Assembly: GCA_015680685.1 (NCBI GenBank)
Contig: MNCI01010443.1
Coordinates: 845,483-909,482, forward strand
Direction: 5' to 3'
Source: Gnetum montanum
Taxonomy: Eukaryota; Streptophyta; Gnetopsida; Gnetales; Gnetaceae
Length of the DNA: 64,000 bases
The translations under genes and the position numbers were made by a program. Numbering within the stretch: the stretch's first letter is position 1; each line of letters begins with the position of its first letter. This document shows positions 1 through 9,849 of this stretch, piece after piece. The notes under the pieces are model-generated. The model was not told the origin of the DNA and made no database searches. It saw only the letters and a list, made by a program, of their open reading frames with translations.

Positions 1-641
1 TTAATTCATGCCGTTGTTTACTATGGGCTTTGTGCAACTCATTTAACGACAGTGCAACCAAGCGATTCTCATCTAACACATTCAAAGTTGCTAGTCGTTG
101 TTTTTGTGCTAGGTCGAGATCCAGGTGAAGTTCGCAAACCATGGACAATGTACGGAGCTCACTATGTATATGCAACTTTGGAAGTTTTCCGTACACTAGC
201 TCATAGGGAGAATATCCTGTAGGGAGCTTCCAAGTGGAACGATACGCCCCAAGAGCATCATTCAATTTCGTGCTCCAGTCGCGCCTAAATTTGCTAATTG
301 TTCGTGTTAATATTCTGGTAATCTCCCTATTAGTAACTTCAGCTTGGCCATTAGCTTGGGGATGATAAGGTGTGGTCAGTTTATGCTCAACCCCTAAGCA
401 TTGCATCAATTTTCTAAAGGTTGCACCTGTAAAATGCGTTCCATTGTCGGAAATAAGTGCACGTGGCACACCAAACCTATTAACGATTTGTTGCTATACA
501 AATCGGGCTGCTGTAGATGATGTGCAATCAGTTACAGCGGTTTCTTCAGCCCATTTAGTTAAGTAATCAACAGCAACGATTATGTATGCTTTTCCGTTGG
601 ACATTGGTGTAATTGGTCCCATGAAATCAATCCCCCAAATG
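1..641 (-). pseudogene. A1 integrase catalytic core and C-terminal region
   Basis: The minus strand encodes an rve-type integrase core that would join element cDNA to chromosomal DNA. All three catalytic acids are still visible: Asp in AVDYLTKW, Asp in ISDNGTHF and Glu in GQAEVTN. Downstream is the conserved stretch AYRSTWKLPTGYSPYELVYGK and then the start of the C-terminal domain, cut by the window edge. An in-frame TAG at 494-496 sits where sister copies read Gln or Lys, and a one-base insertion near 680 puts the zinc-binding domain in another frame. Family assignment is secure; activity of this copy is not expected. Confidence 0.85.
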
Positions 642-935
642 TCAAAGGGTTCTAGAGGTTGAATCCATTATTGTGGATCCTTCCATCCTGGCAGTCATTC
701 CCTCATCATGCTGGCAGTGCTCACAAGATTGAGCAAAATGATGGGCGTCCCGAAATAGCGTTGGCCAATAATTTCCTGCAAGCAGGATTTTAGTAGCCGT
801 TCGTCTCCCCGCATAGTGTTCCCCATAGGGGCCCTCATGAGCATCCTGGAGAACTTTTAATTGATCTTGATCGGGAACACACCATCGAACTAGGCCATCA
901 GAGCAGACTTTATAGAGTTGTCCTCCAATTTCCAT
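642..935 (-). pseudogene. A1 integrase N-terminal HHCC zinc-binding domain
   Basis: Residues HEGPYGEHYAGRRT followed by SCEHC give the His-His-Cys-Cys zinc-binding pattern of retroelement integrases. The preceding motif GQLYKVCSDGLVRWCVPD is shared with A2, A7-related and fragment copies in this window and marks the end of the RNase H to integrase linker. The last residues are out of frame relative to A2 (an extra A in the run GGAAGG), which separates this domain from the catalytic core. Confidence 0.8.
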
Positions 936-968
936 GAAGTATTTGATGTTATGAAGAAACCGTTGTTT

Positions 969-1649
969 CTACCTAAAGTCTAAATTTTGTGGCATTTTTT
1001 GTGAAGTAAGATAGGTGAGAATGCTACTATACCAATTTACGTCCGTAGGTTGATTATTTATCACACCAGCAAAGAGGGCTTCATCAGGAAAATGGTCAGA
1101 TACCGCGTATTTGTCCTCTTTGCTATCCCATCGCAACCGAGACAGGTGATCGGTGATGACGTTCTCGGTGCCTTTGCCATCTACAATAGTGAGATCGAAC
1201 TCCTGAAGAATTACCAGCCAACGTATGATACGTGGGCTAACCATTGGCTTATTCATGAGGAACCTAATTGCACTATGATCTGTGTGGATATACACTTTGT
1301 AACCCAATACATAGTGCCTAAACTTGTCTAATGCAAACACAACAGCCATTAATTCTTTTTCTGTAGTTGTGTAATTAAGTTGTGCACCAGTAATACTTTT
1401 ACTGGCACAATGGATGTAATAAGGTCATTTTTGTTCATCTAATTGTGTCAGTACAGCTCCTAAAGCATAATTGGATGCATCGGTCATTATGTGGAATGGT
1501 CTAGACCAATCGGGTGCTTGTAGAATGGGAGTTTCCATAAGTCTCTGTTTAAGAGCTTGGAATGCTTGTTCGCACTCCCTGGTCCATTCAAATGGTGCAT
1601 CTTTCTTTGTTAATTCTACCAACGGCTTGGCAACTTTGGAAAAGTTCAC
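969..1649 (-). pseudogene. A1 RNase H domain
   Basis: Two open segments (1425-1649 and 969-1349) together encode the RNase H-like domain that follows RT in gypsy elements and degrades the RNA of the RNA-DNA hybrid. The first segment holds PFEWTRECEQAFQALK and the catalytic Asp in MTDASNYALGAV. The second holds TDHSAIRFLMNKP and the conserved PRIIRWLVILQEFDLTIVDG, ending with ITDHLSR. They are separated by an in-frame TGA at 1425-1427, a stop shared with copy A2 at 18515-18517. Confidence 0.85.
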
Positions 1650-1823
1650 AATAAACCTCCTGTAGTAGCCAGTGTGTCCAAGGAATGACCTTACGTCTTT
1701 AACAATTTCCAGTTGTTAGGTAATTCCTTGGATGACTTTAATTTTTTCTGGGTCAACTTTGATTCATGATTGTGAAATTTTGTGCCCCAACACGATGCCT
1801 TCTTGAACCATCAGATGGCTCTT

Positions 1824-2396
1824 TTACCAGTTGAGCTTAAGGTTGGTTTCAACACATCGTTTTAGGACTTGCTCTAACCGGTTGAGGGCTTGATCAAAGC
1901 TCGTTCCATAGGTGGAGAAGTCATCCATGAAGACTTCTACTCCATTGCCTATTTGTTGTTGAAAGATACTTAGAACTAAGCGTTGGAACGTGGATGGTGC
2001 ATTACAAAGGCCAAAAGGCATTTGTTTGTATGCGAACATTCCCCAAGGACTGGTGAACGTTGTTTTGGCTTGGTCTTCTGGTGCAATGCGTATTTGGTTA
2101 TACCCACTATATCCATCCAGAAAAATGTAGTAGCGGTGCCCTGATATAGTGTCTAAGACTTGGTCCACAAATGGTAGTGGGAAGTGGTCTTTAAATGTTG
2201 CCATATTTAATAGCCTAAAATCTATACATACCCTCCATTTACCTCCTTTTTTTGGAACAATGACAAGAGGGCTAACCCATTCACTGTCAGCGATAGGGTA
2301 AATGAACCCGGCCTTGAGGAGTTGTTCTAGTTCTTCTTTAACAATTTGTTTTAATTTCGGGTTCAATCGCCTCTGGGGTTGTTTGCGAGGTTTCAT
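1824..2396 (-). pseudogene. A1 reverse transcriptase, fingers and palm
   Basis: An open stretch of about 190 residues with the complete core of a Ty3/gypsy RT: WVSPLVIVPKKGGKWRVCID with the first catalytic Asp, LDGYSGYNQI, MPFGLCNAPSTFQR and the active site VFMDDF, here intact. The thumb region (1650-1823) is interrupted by stops. It begins after MKPRKQPQRRLNPKLKQIV, the usual RT entry sequence. This is the best preserved pol domain of A1. Confidence 0.9.
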
Positions 2397-2423
2397 AGAA
2401 GGATCTGTATAAATCCTATGTTG

Positions 2424-2783
2424 TCATATCCGAGGGTCTATTCCGGTTAGTTCAGGATACAACCAAGCAAAGGCGGCTGACCACTTGTTTATCATCCTTA
2501 GCAAACTTTCTTTTTGCATGGGAACGAGCTTTGCGTTGATGATCACCGATTTTCCGTTTTTGAGGGTCACGTATTCCAGACCGGCGGGCAATGGTTTTAA
2601 CTCTAAGGGCTCCTGTTTAAACTCTTTAGGAATTTCCAACTTCCCCCAATCAATGTCTTCGGAGTTAAGGGCTGGAAGTTGGCAACGAACTTGCTCTAAT
2701 ATGTCTACGCTTTCAAGGTAAGCACTAGTTATTCCCTCAGCTAGTTCCATGCACGTAGTTGGTTTACTATCTTTATTAGCCAT
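2424..2783 (-). pseudogene. A1 protease-RT linker of the polyprotein
   Basis: About 119 residues matching the linker at 17155-17560 of A2. It contains CMELAEGITSAYLES, WGKLEIPKEFKQEPLELK and ends FAWLYPELTGIDPRI, the segment that always precedes gypsy RT. It has no known catalytic role. A stop at 2424 separates it from the RT start. Confidence 0.7.
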
Positions 2784-2804
2784 CAGCCACTGGGCGTCTT
2801 CTTA

Positions 2805-3854
2805 TTATGTGGCTGTTGCATATAGGCACTTTTGTACATTAATGTCCTGTCCACACCGATTGCATGCAGACAATGTTAAACTTCGCACTACCCATGATTT
2901 CTGCACGCAATGACACCCTGTGTCACTATATGCGATGCATGGAACTCTTTTCTTCTCAATTTTCCCAAATGTATTTGTCTTGGATATTTCTAGGGAAAGG
3001 TTACAAATGCCTAAGTGGGCGTCGATTGTGTTTAGCCATGCCGTCCCCATGATAATTGGGAAATCCCCTTTATCATTATTTATTTCGATCACCAGGAAAT
3101 TGGCTGGATATGACCACCCACCGATAGTTGTAACGATGTCTTCAACCTGCCCCAAAGGAATAGTGATGGACTGGTCAGCAAGTTCAAGGTGAACATTTCT
3201 CTTCTTGAGTGGAGGTAGGTTCCAGGTCTTATATAATTTTTGTGAGATTAAGTTAACCCCAGAACCTGAATCAAGGAGAGCCTTATGGGGTTCATTCCCA
3301 ACAACTTGAAGGTAAACTAAGGGGACTCCTGGATCCGATAATTTTTTTGGAAGGTGTCCAACTTTGATCCAGTCAGTTACTGTATGCGTTAACATAACTG
3401 TGTGCATTGGACATGATTTTACTGCTGGAAGATTTCCCGAAACTGCGTTAGGTGAGGAGACGTTAGGAGGCCTGACTGCTGGTAAGGGCGAAGGTTGAGT
3501 TGGATTGTTGGTCCTAAGAAAGGGTCTTTTTGGTGAACAACAGTTAGAACCAACCGTTGGAGGTTTAGGAGCCCTCGCAGTGTTGGGCTGTCGCAGCTGA
3601 GTGGGATTTACACTGGGCTTTGTTGGGGTCGTTAGTGGTGTAGCCGTAGGTGCAAGAGATGAGGATAAACCTGGAGGATACTGTGGATATGGGACGTTTC
3701 CCGAAGGAGGGAAAGTCCGATAAAATTCCTGAACTTGGTAGTAACATGGAGGTTCGATGTGACCCATAAAGCTACCTAGAGGAACTGGCTGCTGCACATA
3801 GTAACCGTAAGGAGCAGGCTGTCGGTAAGGGTATTGATGTGTTGGCGGTGGCAT
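2805..3854 (-). pseudogene. A1 retroviral-type aspartic protease with proline-rich gag tail
   Basis: 349 open residues. The first half is a Pro/Tyr/Gln-rich gag C-terminus. The second half is the aspartic protease that would cut the polyprotein: active site LLDSGSGVNL, the flap region with GGWSYPANFLVI, and the closing hydrophobic-Gly motif PIIMGTAWL. A Cys/His-containing tail (GCHCVQKSW) follows in every family A copy here. The open frame is long and catalytic residues are intact, but flanking domains are out of frame. Confidence 0.85.
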
Positions 3855-5707
3855 CCCCCATGACTATGGGTATTGCCACTGCTGGTGTTGTCCAATGGGC
3901 TGTGGAGGCGTTCCACTTGGATAATACGTCAAGGGTTGGTGGAACTACCTTGGGTTACCTTGTGGATAAGGTAACCTTCAGGGTGTTTGCCGTTGATTAA
4001 GTCTTGGATTTAATGCATACACCCCAGACTCCTGTAGATGTGAGATAATTGGACAACATCCCTTAGGATGGTCATAGTAACAGACCTCACATCCACCATC
4101 ATTGTCTGAATCAGAATTTTCAGCCTCATCGGAGTTAAAGATCTTTCCCTTACCCTTGTTATGTGNNNNNNNNNNNNNNNNNNNNNNNNNNNNNNNNNNN
4201 NNNNNNNNNNNNNNNNNNNNNNNNNNNNNNNNNNNNNNNNNNNNNNNNNNNNNNNNNNNNNNNNNNNNNNNNNNNNNNNNNNNNNNNNNNNNNNNNNNNN
4301 NNNNNNNNNNNNNNNNNNNNNNNNNNNNNNNNNNNNNNNNNNNNNNNNNNNNNNNNNNNNNNNNNNNNNNNNNNNNNNNNNNNNNNNNNNNNNNNNNNNN
4401 NNNNNNNNNNNNNNNNNNNNNNNNNNNNNNNNNNNNNNNNNNNNNNNNNNNNNNNNNNNNNNNNNNNNNNNNNNNNNNNNNNNNNNNNNNNNNNNNNNNN
4501 NNNNNNNNNNNNNNNNNNNNNNNNNNNNNNNNNNNNNNNNNNNNNNNNNNNNNNNNNNNNNNNNNNNNNNNNNNNNNNNNNNNNNNNNNNNNNNNNNNNN
4601 NNNNNNNNNNNNNNNNNNNNNNNNNNNNNNNNNNNNNNNNNNNNNNNNNNNNNNNNNNNNNNNNNNNNNNNNNNNNNNNNNNNNNNNNNNNNNNNNNNNN
4701 NNNNNNNNNNNNNNNNNNNNNNNNNNNNNNNNNNNNNNNNNNNNNNNNNNNNNNNNNNNNNNNNNNNNNNNNNNNNNNNNNNNNNNNNNNNNNNNNNNNN
4801 NNNNNNNNNNNNNNNNNNNNNNNNNNNNNNNNNNNNNNNNNNNNNNNNNNNNNNNNNNNNNNNNNNNNNNNNNNNNNNNNNNNNNNNNNNNNNNNNNNNN
4901 NNNNNNNNNNNNNNNNNNNNNNNNNNNNNNNNNNNNNNNNNNNNNNNNNNNNNNNNNNNNNNNNNNNNNNNNNNNNNNNNNNNNNNNNNNNNNNNNNNNN
5001 NNNNNNNNNNNNNNNNNNNNNNNNNNNNNNNNNNNNNNNNNNNNNNNNNNNNNNNNNNNNNNNNNNNNNNNNNNNNNNNNNNNNNNNNNNNNNNNNNNNN
5101 NNNNNNNNNNNNNNNNNNNNNNNNNNNNNNNNNNNNNNNNNNNNNNCTGGTGCTCACGGGGATCAGAGCCTGGAATATGTATCGTTGATCTAAGGCCCTG
5201 ATGCCTAACCTCTTCACTAGAGTGAGGAGGAGGAACATCATTTTCTAAGAAACCCATCATGAGGGGTTCCTCAGCTTCTATTTCACTAATGACGTTGGGA
5301 ACCTTGCCCTTCAATAGTGAATGTTGGCTCTCCTTTCTTTCATCCCGAATACGTTGGGCATTTGTGGGAAGATAATCCCTTGTGTCATGTTCATCCAAAA
5401 CGTATTCTGCGAACAGCTCATGCATGCCAATCTGTACCAAGGCACGGAAAAGCATGTTGGGAGCAGAGAAATCTGGGGGTAACACGATGTTACCTTGCAT
5501 GTTTCTCCACCGCAGTTGCTCATCGTGATGGAAAATAAAGGTAAAATCCGGCACATACTCATCGGGATGAGTATATGTGACTTTGGATTGTTGAGGACAT
5601 GGTTGATTTCGGTTATGCGTATGATCCTGACTTTCTCTTCTATTATCCTTAGGTGAGTTGATTGCATGAGAAGAAGCCATTTCTAATGGTGTGCTAATTT
5701 TCACCAT
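3855..5707 (-). pseudogene. A1 gag, interrupted by assembly gap
   Basis: N-terminal gag starts near 5707 (MVKISTPLEM) and includes YTHPDEYVPDFTFI and GNIVLPPDFSAPNML, which recur in A2 and A7. After the gap the C-terminal part contains a variant zinc knuckle, Cys-x2-Cys-x3-His-x3-Cys-Cys (CEVCYYDHPKGCC, near 4040-4095), followed by ISHLQESGVYALNP. The central gag fold is lost in the undetermined bases 4166-5146, so frame continuity across the gap cannot be judged. Confidence 0.75.
4166..5146. other. assembly gap of undetermined bases
   Basis: 981 consecutive N. By comparison with A2 (14580-15780) the missing part should be the central gag domain. Any open frame crossing it is an artefact of the N run. 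Confidence 1.
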
Positions 5708-5806
5708 TATTTATGTTCTGAATTAACTGATTAACCCTAAGGTTCATTTAGGCTCACAACGATGTGAGTGATATCCCTTATGTTCAATTGGCGAAAAAAA
5801 ACTTAG

Positions 5807-5824
5807 TCCCCGGCAACGGCGCCA
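5807..5824 (-). other. A1 primer-binding site, tRNA-Asp type
   Basis: Minus strand reads TGGCGCCGTTGCCGGGGA, fully complementary to the 3' end of plant tRNA-Asp (GUC) including CCA, two bases inside the LTR end. This primer choice is typical of Athila elements. Confidence 0.9.
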
Positions 5825-5825
5825 A

Positions 5826-6883
5826 TGATGAGTGGTGAGGTACCCCTACACTCAACCATACGAATACGAGCATGCACGTGCGATTCGGTCGAACTCCACA
5901 GACTAAATGCCTTAACACCACAAGAAACACTTGGGGTTAATCGTTCGTTGTCTTCCTAGGCTTGCTTGTAAGTGTCATGGTGTATGGTTAAGCAAGTATG
6001 AGGTATGTGATTTTTTTTTGGTATTTTCAAGTTTATCTTCTAATCTATGAGGGAAAAGGGTTGAGAAACTAACTAACTCTAACTAATGATATAAGTCTAA
6101 ATTAACTAGCGTCAGCATCCGTTCCCACTTACCGGACACACCCTGAACTATGCAATTGTGGCTTACCAAACGCTAATTATTACTAGGATCACCACACGTA
6201 ACGCAAGTGCTTGAAGTGGTCGTACTGAGGCACCTATTTAGCTTAAGTGTGATAAGCAGCCGATTCCTTAGCTAGCCGTACACACCCGTGGGTGCTCGTA
6301 ACTAAGTCGTACTTATCACACGTTCTAGCCTAGCAATGAGTAGCCGATTCCTTGACTAGCCGTACACATTGGACTACCACTGGGATTACCAAGCGCAGAA
6401 TCCTGGAATACGCTACTGGGTTACCAAGCAGTCAATGCTCGTAGTCAAGTCGTACTCACGCGTTGCGACAAGCAGCCGATTCCTTGATTAGCCGTACACG
6501 TCCGTAGACACTCGTAATCAAGTCGTACTTGTGCGCACTAGGAAAGCAGTAAATAAATAATAATAAAACCATGTACTACAAGGTTTATCCAATCAAGTTC
6601 GTCTTTATTGCCGTACACAACTTGGGTTCAGGTTACAAGTTGCTCGAATAAAGAGCCGTTCACTCTAGGACTCCTACTACGGGCACATGGGAAAAATTCT
6701 AACTCTGGAGTGATCAATCTGTCAGAGCTTCATTACTTCTAGCCAGGATTTTAAAATGAAGAGAGTGTTGCCTCTTATTTATAGATATGACGGCGGACCG
6801 TGATATCGCGTACACGATATTGCAGGGGAAGACGCGATATCGCGTACGCAATATCACGGCCCAGTGCATGTCACGTCTCATCA
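5826..6883 (-). repeat. A1 5' LTR
   Basis: 1058 bp. On the plus strand it runs from TGATGAGTGG next to the primer site to TCATCA at 6883, giving the 5'-TG...CA-3' ends. It aligns with the A2 LTRs through the tRNA-like AACCAGTCG-type U5 blocks, the TATA box and the palindromic U3. The U3 region right of the TATA box is only about 100 bp. An AATAAA poly(A) signal lies on the minus strand near 6602-6608. The U5 part contains repeated CGATTCCTTGACTAGCCGTA blocks (6261, 6351, 6475). Confidence 0.88.
6774..6784 (-). promoter_or_regulatory. TATA box of A1 LTR promoter
   Basis: Minus strand CTATAAATAAG, preceded by the palindromic copies at 6802-6821 and 6835-6854 (core ATCGCGTACGCGAT, partly mutated). 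The same arrangement is found in both A2 LTRs. Confidence 0.8.
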
Positions 6884-7433
6884 ATAGCGTATAGTGTCAG
6901 CGTAGAGAATCTACGACATAAATCGTACAGTGTATACGCTAGGCAATGTATATAGCGTCAACGTGCAGCGTAAACAGGGTTATAGCGTACAGAGTGTAGC
7001 ATATACAAAAGGCAGCGTAAACGAGTTTACACTGTAGGATGTTCAGCGTAAACTTGGCGGTGGCGTATACAGCATGGACAGAGTCTTGTGTGCAGTGTAG
7101 ACAAGGTCTACAGCGTAAAGGGGGCAGCGTGTGTGTTAGCAGCGTAAACAGAGTTGTGTTGTGTGCAGCGTAAATTGTGCAATGTACATGTGGTAGCGTA
7201 GACACTGGGAGTTCTGCAGACAGAGTCAGCATATGGTCGTCAGCGTAGACGCTGGAAGACTTGCAGATGGCAAGTTTTAAACAGGGCAGCGCAGATGCTA
7301 ATCAGTGTAGACGCTGGAAAGTTTGCAGGTAAGGTTTTAAACTGTACAGCGTAAACGCTAGGAGGTTTTCAGAAAAAGTCAATGTATACTCAATACCGTA
7401 GATGCTGAGAGCTCTGAGACAGTTTCAGGCGGA
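6884..7433 (-). repeat. B1 5' leader with dispersed GCGTA-type repeats
   Basis: Untranslated leader of family B element B1, between its primer site (7434-7453) and the A1 insertion. It is filled with short units such as CAGCGTAAAC and GCGTAGACGCTGG spaced about 20-40 bp. The same core occurs in the B1 LTR. No coding sequence was recognised. Confidence 0.6.
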
Positions 7434-7453
7434 GGCCCTCCTTCTAGCGCCAA
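7434..7453 (-). other. B1 primer-binding site
   Basis: Minus strand TTGGCGCTAGAAGGAGGGCC, five bases from the LTR end. Close matches lie at the same position in B2 (36122-36141, 18 of 20) and B3 (44608-44627, 17 of 20), which supports it as the family B primer site. I could not assign the cognate tRNA with confidence. Confidence 0.75.
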
Positions 7454-8040
7454 TTTTTGTACTGTCCGAAATCGTCAGTCTCCAGCTGGAAGGAAACAGA
7501 AACTGAGGGATCACAAGACATGCACAGAAGACCCTGCCTTCGCTTGAGGGAGAGCCGGAATGAATGAAGGAAGAGTACCTTGGGTGGTCTGCATGCGGAT
7601 CAGACAAGGATTTCCCCGAATGTACACCAAAGTGCAATATGCTGGGTTATACGTGAACGGCGTAACAGGCGTAAAACAGAGCGTAAACAGCGTAACTAAT
7701 GCGAACAGAGTGTAAACGTAAAAGAGCGTAAACAGAATACATGCGACGATTAATGCAGACTGTAACAGATTGTAGGAAGAAAATGTAACAATGGAATTTC
7801 AAAATGAGAGTACAATGCACCGATCTAACGCAGTTGTGGATTGACACAAGGCGGATGAAAAGCCTCGGTGGATGTAGGGATGACTACGGGCTAGTTCGCA
7901 CTGTAGGCAGAGCGTAGAGGCTGTATGCTCAGCATACAGGGTTGTCCAGCGTATACAGTTTTCTGCTCTGGTTCTCAGCGTCTCTGCTATCTGGTTTGCT
8001 CTAAAATTTTGCCAACCGACCTGGATCTTGTGAAAAAATT

Positions 8041-8054
8041 GGGCTTTTATACAG
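8041..8054 (-). promoter_or_regulatory. TATA box of B1 LTR
   Basis: Minus strand CTGTATAAAAGCCC, about 50-450 bp downstream of the GCGTATAC array, the usual place for an LTR promoter. Confidence 0.65.
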
Positions 8055-8148
8055 GTTTTGACGTCAGACTCGGGTTGGGGGACACGTGGCGCATTGATCG
8101 GTTGCAAAAGCATAAAATTTACAAGTGTACAGTATGTTACATTTGTTG

Positions 8149-8313
8149 GGCGTATATGCTGAGCGTATACGCTGTATCAGGCAAGCGTAGACTCTGGGCG
8201 TATACACTAGGCGTATACGCTGTGTGTACTGGGCATATACGCTGAGCGTATATGCTATATCAGGCGAGCGTAAACTCTGGGCGTATACACCGGGCGTATA
8301 CGCTGATGGTTGC
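8149..8313. repeat. two tandem ~82-bp units of GCGTATAC-type subrepeats in B1 U3
   Basis: Unit 1 (about 8149-8230) and unit 2 (about 8231-8313) share the same order of subrepeats: two GCGTATAYGCT copies, TATCAGGC, AGCGTA-ACTCTGGGCG, two further GTATAC copies. Most subrepeats are palindromes (GCGTATACGC). Additional single copies extend to 8510. Confidence 0.75.
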
Positions 8314-8645
8314 TGCATTGTGCCAAATCTTGCTCTGCAGTGCTGCTTCTATGTCGTCTTCAGGGATTTCATGCCAGGTGTATACATCGGTTGTACCTGT
8401 TGGGCGTACATGTGAGGCGTGTACGCTGGATGTCTACGCTGGATGTATACGCTGAGAATGTCGGGCATATACGCTGTGGATGTGAACTTGAGCATATACG
8501 CTGAGACCGCATACTTGGTGAAAATTAAGTATCTAATCTCCGAAATTGCCATATTTGATACCAGATGTAGCCGTGGTCGTCTACGGGTTGCAGTGACCTG
8601 CTTCTTGTTGGAAAAGTACTAAACTCGAAATTTTGTGGTGCTTCA

Positions 8646-9373
8646 TCTATGAATAACAAATTTTGCCTACTTTAATAATTCTGCATATAAGCCATCTAGA
8701 TCTACAGCGTTTCTAGATGCTAGCCTTGTAATACCTTTTATGAATTCCTCAACAGTAAATTGAAGAGGTGTTTGCTATACAATAGTAGTAGAATTATCAT
8801 CTTATCCTGTAAATAGCTTATTATTAAATGAGCAAATATCTTGAAAGGAAAAATTAAATAATAAAGAGGGTTTATGACGAGAACATTTCCAAAGCTGTCT
8901 AGGTTCCTTTTTAATACTGTAAACAAAATTATCTTGTCATTCTTTGATAAATTTCCTTCTCTTGATTCTAATTAATCATTTATATGCCTTAACTAAACTT
9001 TGTTTGAGACTCTTATTTACATTCTTAATATTTTGCCTAGCTTGTATGCAATCGTCATCAAATAAAGTTTTCTGAGCACCTTGTTGTTGTGCCTCTTATT
9101 TGCATTCTTAATATTTTGTCTAGCTTGCATGCAATCTACATTAAACCAAGTCTTCTAAGTACCTTGTTGTTGTGAATGTGCAATTTGCTTAGCTACTATA
9201 AGCAAAATTTGTTCAAGCTTCTTATGTCATCTTTTAAGAGCCCTTTTGTTATGTGCTATATTAATATATTTTTCTTTAACTGCTGGGGTGAGTTTGTACT
9301 GAATTTTTTTCTAGTCTTATTTTTTGTTGTTCGAGAAAAAATTGGAATATGCAATAAAAACTCAACATGATAA
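8646..9373 (-). mobile_element. LINE (non-LTR retrotransposon) ORF2 fragment, endonuclease-RT linker to RT start
   Basis: The minus strand, with frameshifts and stops, encodes LTPAVKEKYINIAHNKRALK, then FNVDCMQARQNIKN (the W/F-F-x-x-x-C-x-x-A-R pattern after the LINE endonuclease domain), then KRRKFIKE, EPRQLWKCSRHKPS and FTVEEFIKGITRLASRNAVD followed by LDGLYAELLK, the entry of LINE reverse transcriptase (usual pattern: lysines, Gly-x-Asp-Gly). The B1 insertion removes the rest at 8645. At 9373 it joins a U6 snRNA copy in the same orientation. Confidence 0.72.
9010..9175. repeat. 83-bp tandem duplication inside the LINE fragment
   Basis: Units 9010-9092 and 9093-9175 each run from CTCTTATTTRCATTCTTAAT to CACCTTGTTGTTGTG-like ends and encode the same protein stretch (FNVDCMQARQNIKN / FDDDCIQARQNIKN). 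They differ at roughly a tenth of positions, so the duplication is old. Confidence 0.8.
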
Positions 9374-9475
9374 TGGAAAAATTTGGACCATTTCTTAATT
9401 TGTGTGTGTCATCCTTGCACAAGGGGCATGCTAATCTTTTCTATATTGTTCCAACATTATCAAATATCTTAAAAG
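9374..9475 (-). ncRNA. U6 snRNA copy, probable retropseudogene
   Basis: The minus strand reproduces the U6 spliceosomal RNA: a GATTAGCATG box (here at about 9426-9436), the following CCC(C)TTGTGCAAGGATGAC, CACACAAAT, AGAAATGGTCC and AAATTTTT end. The central part including the AGC-type region is near consensus; the 5' end (9450-9475) is strongly decayed. The plant U6 promoter elements (USE and a TATA about 25 bp apart) are not visible right of 9475. Its 3' end is joined directly to LINE sequence, so it is most likely a reverse-transcribed copy and not an active gene. Confidence 0.85.
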
Positions 9476-9540
9476 AATATAACATAACCCTAGCTTCTAG
9501 ATATTTATTGGTATTCATCTGTATCCACATATATAACAAA

Positions 9541-9700
9541 GGTTAATTCCTCAAAGAGTATAAGAAATGTTAAATTTGTTATTTCTATGCAAATTGTCAA
9601 TGATGTCAAACAAGAAATTAGGTTAATTCCTCAAAGAGTATAAGAAATGTTAAATTTGTTATTTCTATGCAAATTGTCAATGATGTCAAACAAGAAATTA
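9541..9700. repeat. exact 80-bp tandem duplication
   Basis: Bases 9541-9620 and 9621-9700 are identical over 80 bp (both start GGTTAATTCCTCAAAGAG and end CAAACAAGAAATTA). No coding content was recognised. Perfect identity suggests a recent event or gene-conversion, unlike the decayed neighbours. Confidence 0.95.
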
Positions 9701-9849
9701 GCTTTATTTATGAAGCTTATAGTGTTTTAAGTTTTTGTAAGGGCACAACAATTTATTGTCTTTGTTAATGTCATCTTTTTTGTTTGACTCTAAAAGGGTA
9801 GTATGAATAACTATCATTAACTTTGAAGAAAAATCAAGAATGATACACC

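Larger units (their letters stand above)
1..6883 (-). mobile_element. A1: Athila-like Ty3/gypsy LTR retrotransposon, 3' end outside window
   Basis: Reading right to left the order is 5' LTR (6883-5826), primer-binding site (5824-5807), gag, aspartic protease, reverse transcriptase, RNase H and integrase, which is the Ty3/gypsy order. RT and the region after it carry Athila-type signatures seen in this family (FMDDFST; in sister copy A2 also MVQEGIVLGHKIS). The 3' LTR lies left of base 1. All domains are recognisable but the reading frame is interrupted by stops and frameshifts, so this copy is dead. Its 5' LTR abuts the leader of element B1 at 6884, so A1 inserted into B1. The target duplication cannot be checked because only one end is present. 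Confidence 0.9.
7458..8645 (-). repeat. B1 5' LTR (family B)
   Basis: 1188 bp. Minus strand begins TGAAGCACCACAAAATTTCG (8645 downward), nearly the same as the start of B4 at 54683, and ends GGACAGTACA next to the primer site. It has a TATA box at 8041-8054 and a U3 rich in GCGTATACGC units. Right of 8645 the sequence changes abruptly to a LINE fragment, marking the insertion edge. Confidence 0.82.

Noticed and set aside
1050-1331. Plus-strand frame of 93 codons
   Set aside because: It is the antisense of the RNase H and integrase linker of A1.
4102-5241. Several long open frames across the N run
   Set aside because: They exist only because undetermined bases contain no stop codons.
6939-8552. 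Several Tyr/Thr-rich frames in the GCGTA repeats
   Set aside because: They are translations of LTR and leader repeats of B1, unsupported as genes.
9374-9475. Active U6 gene
   Set aside because: No upstream sequence element or spaced TATA seen, decayed 5' end, and direct fusion to LINE sequence.
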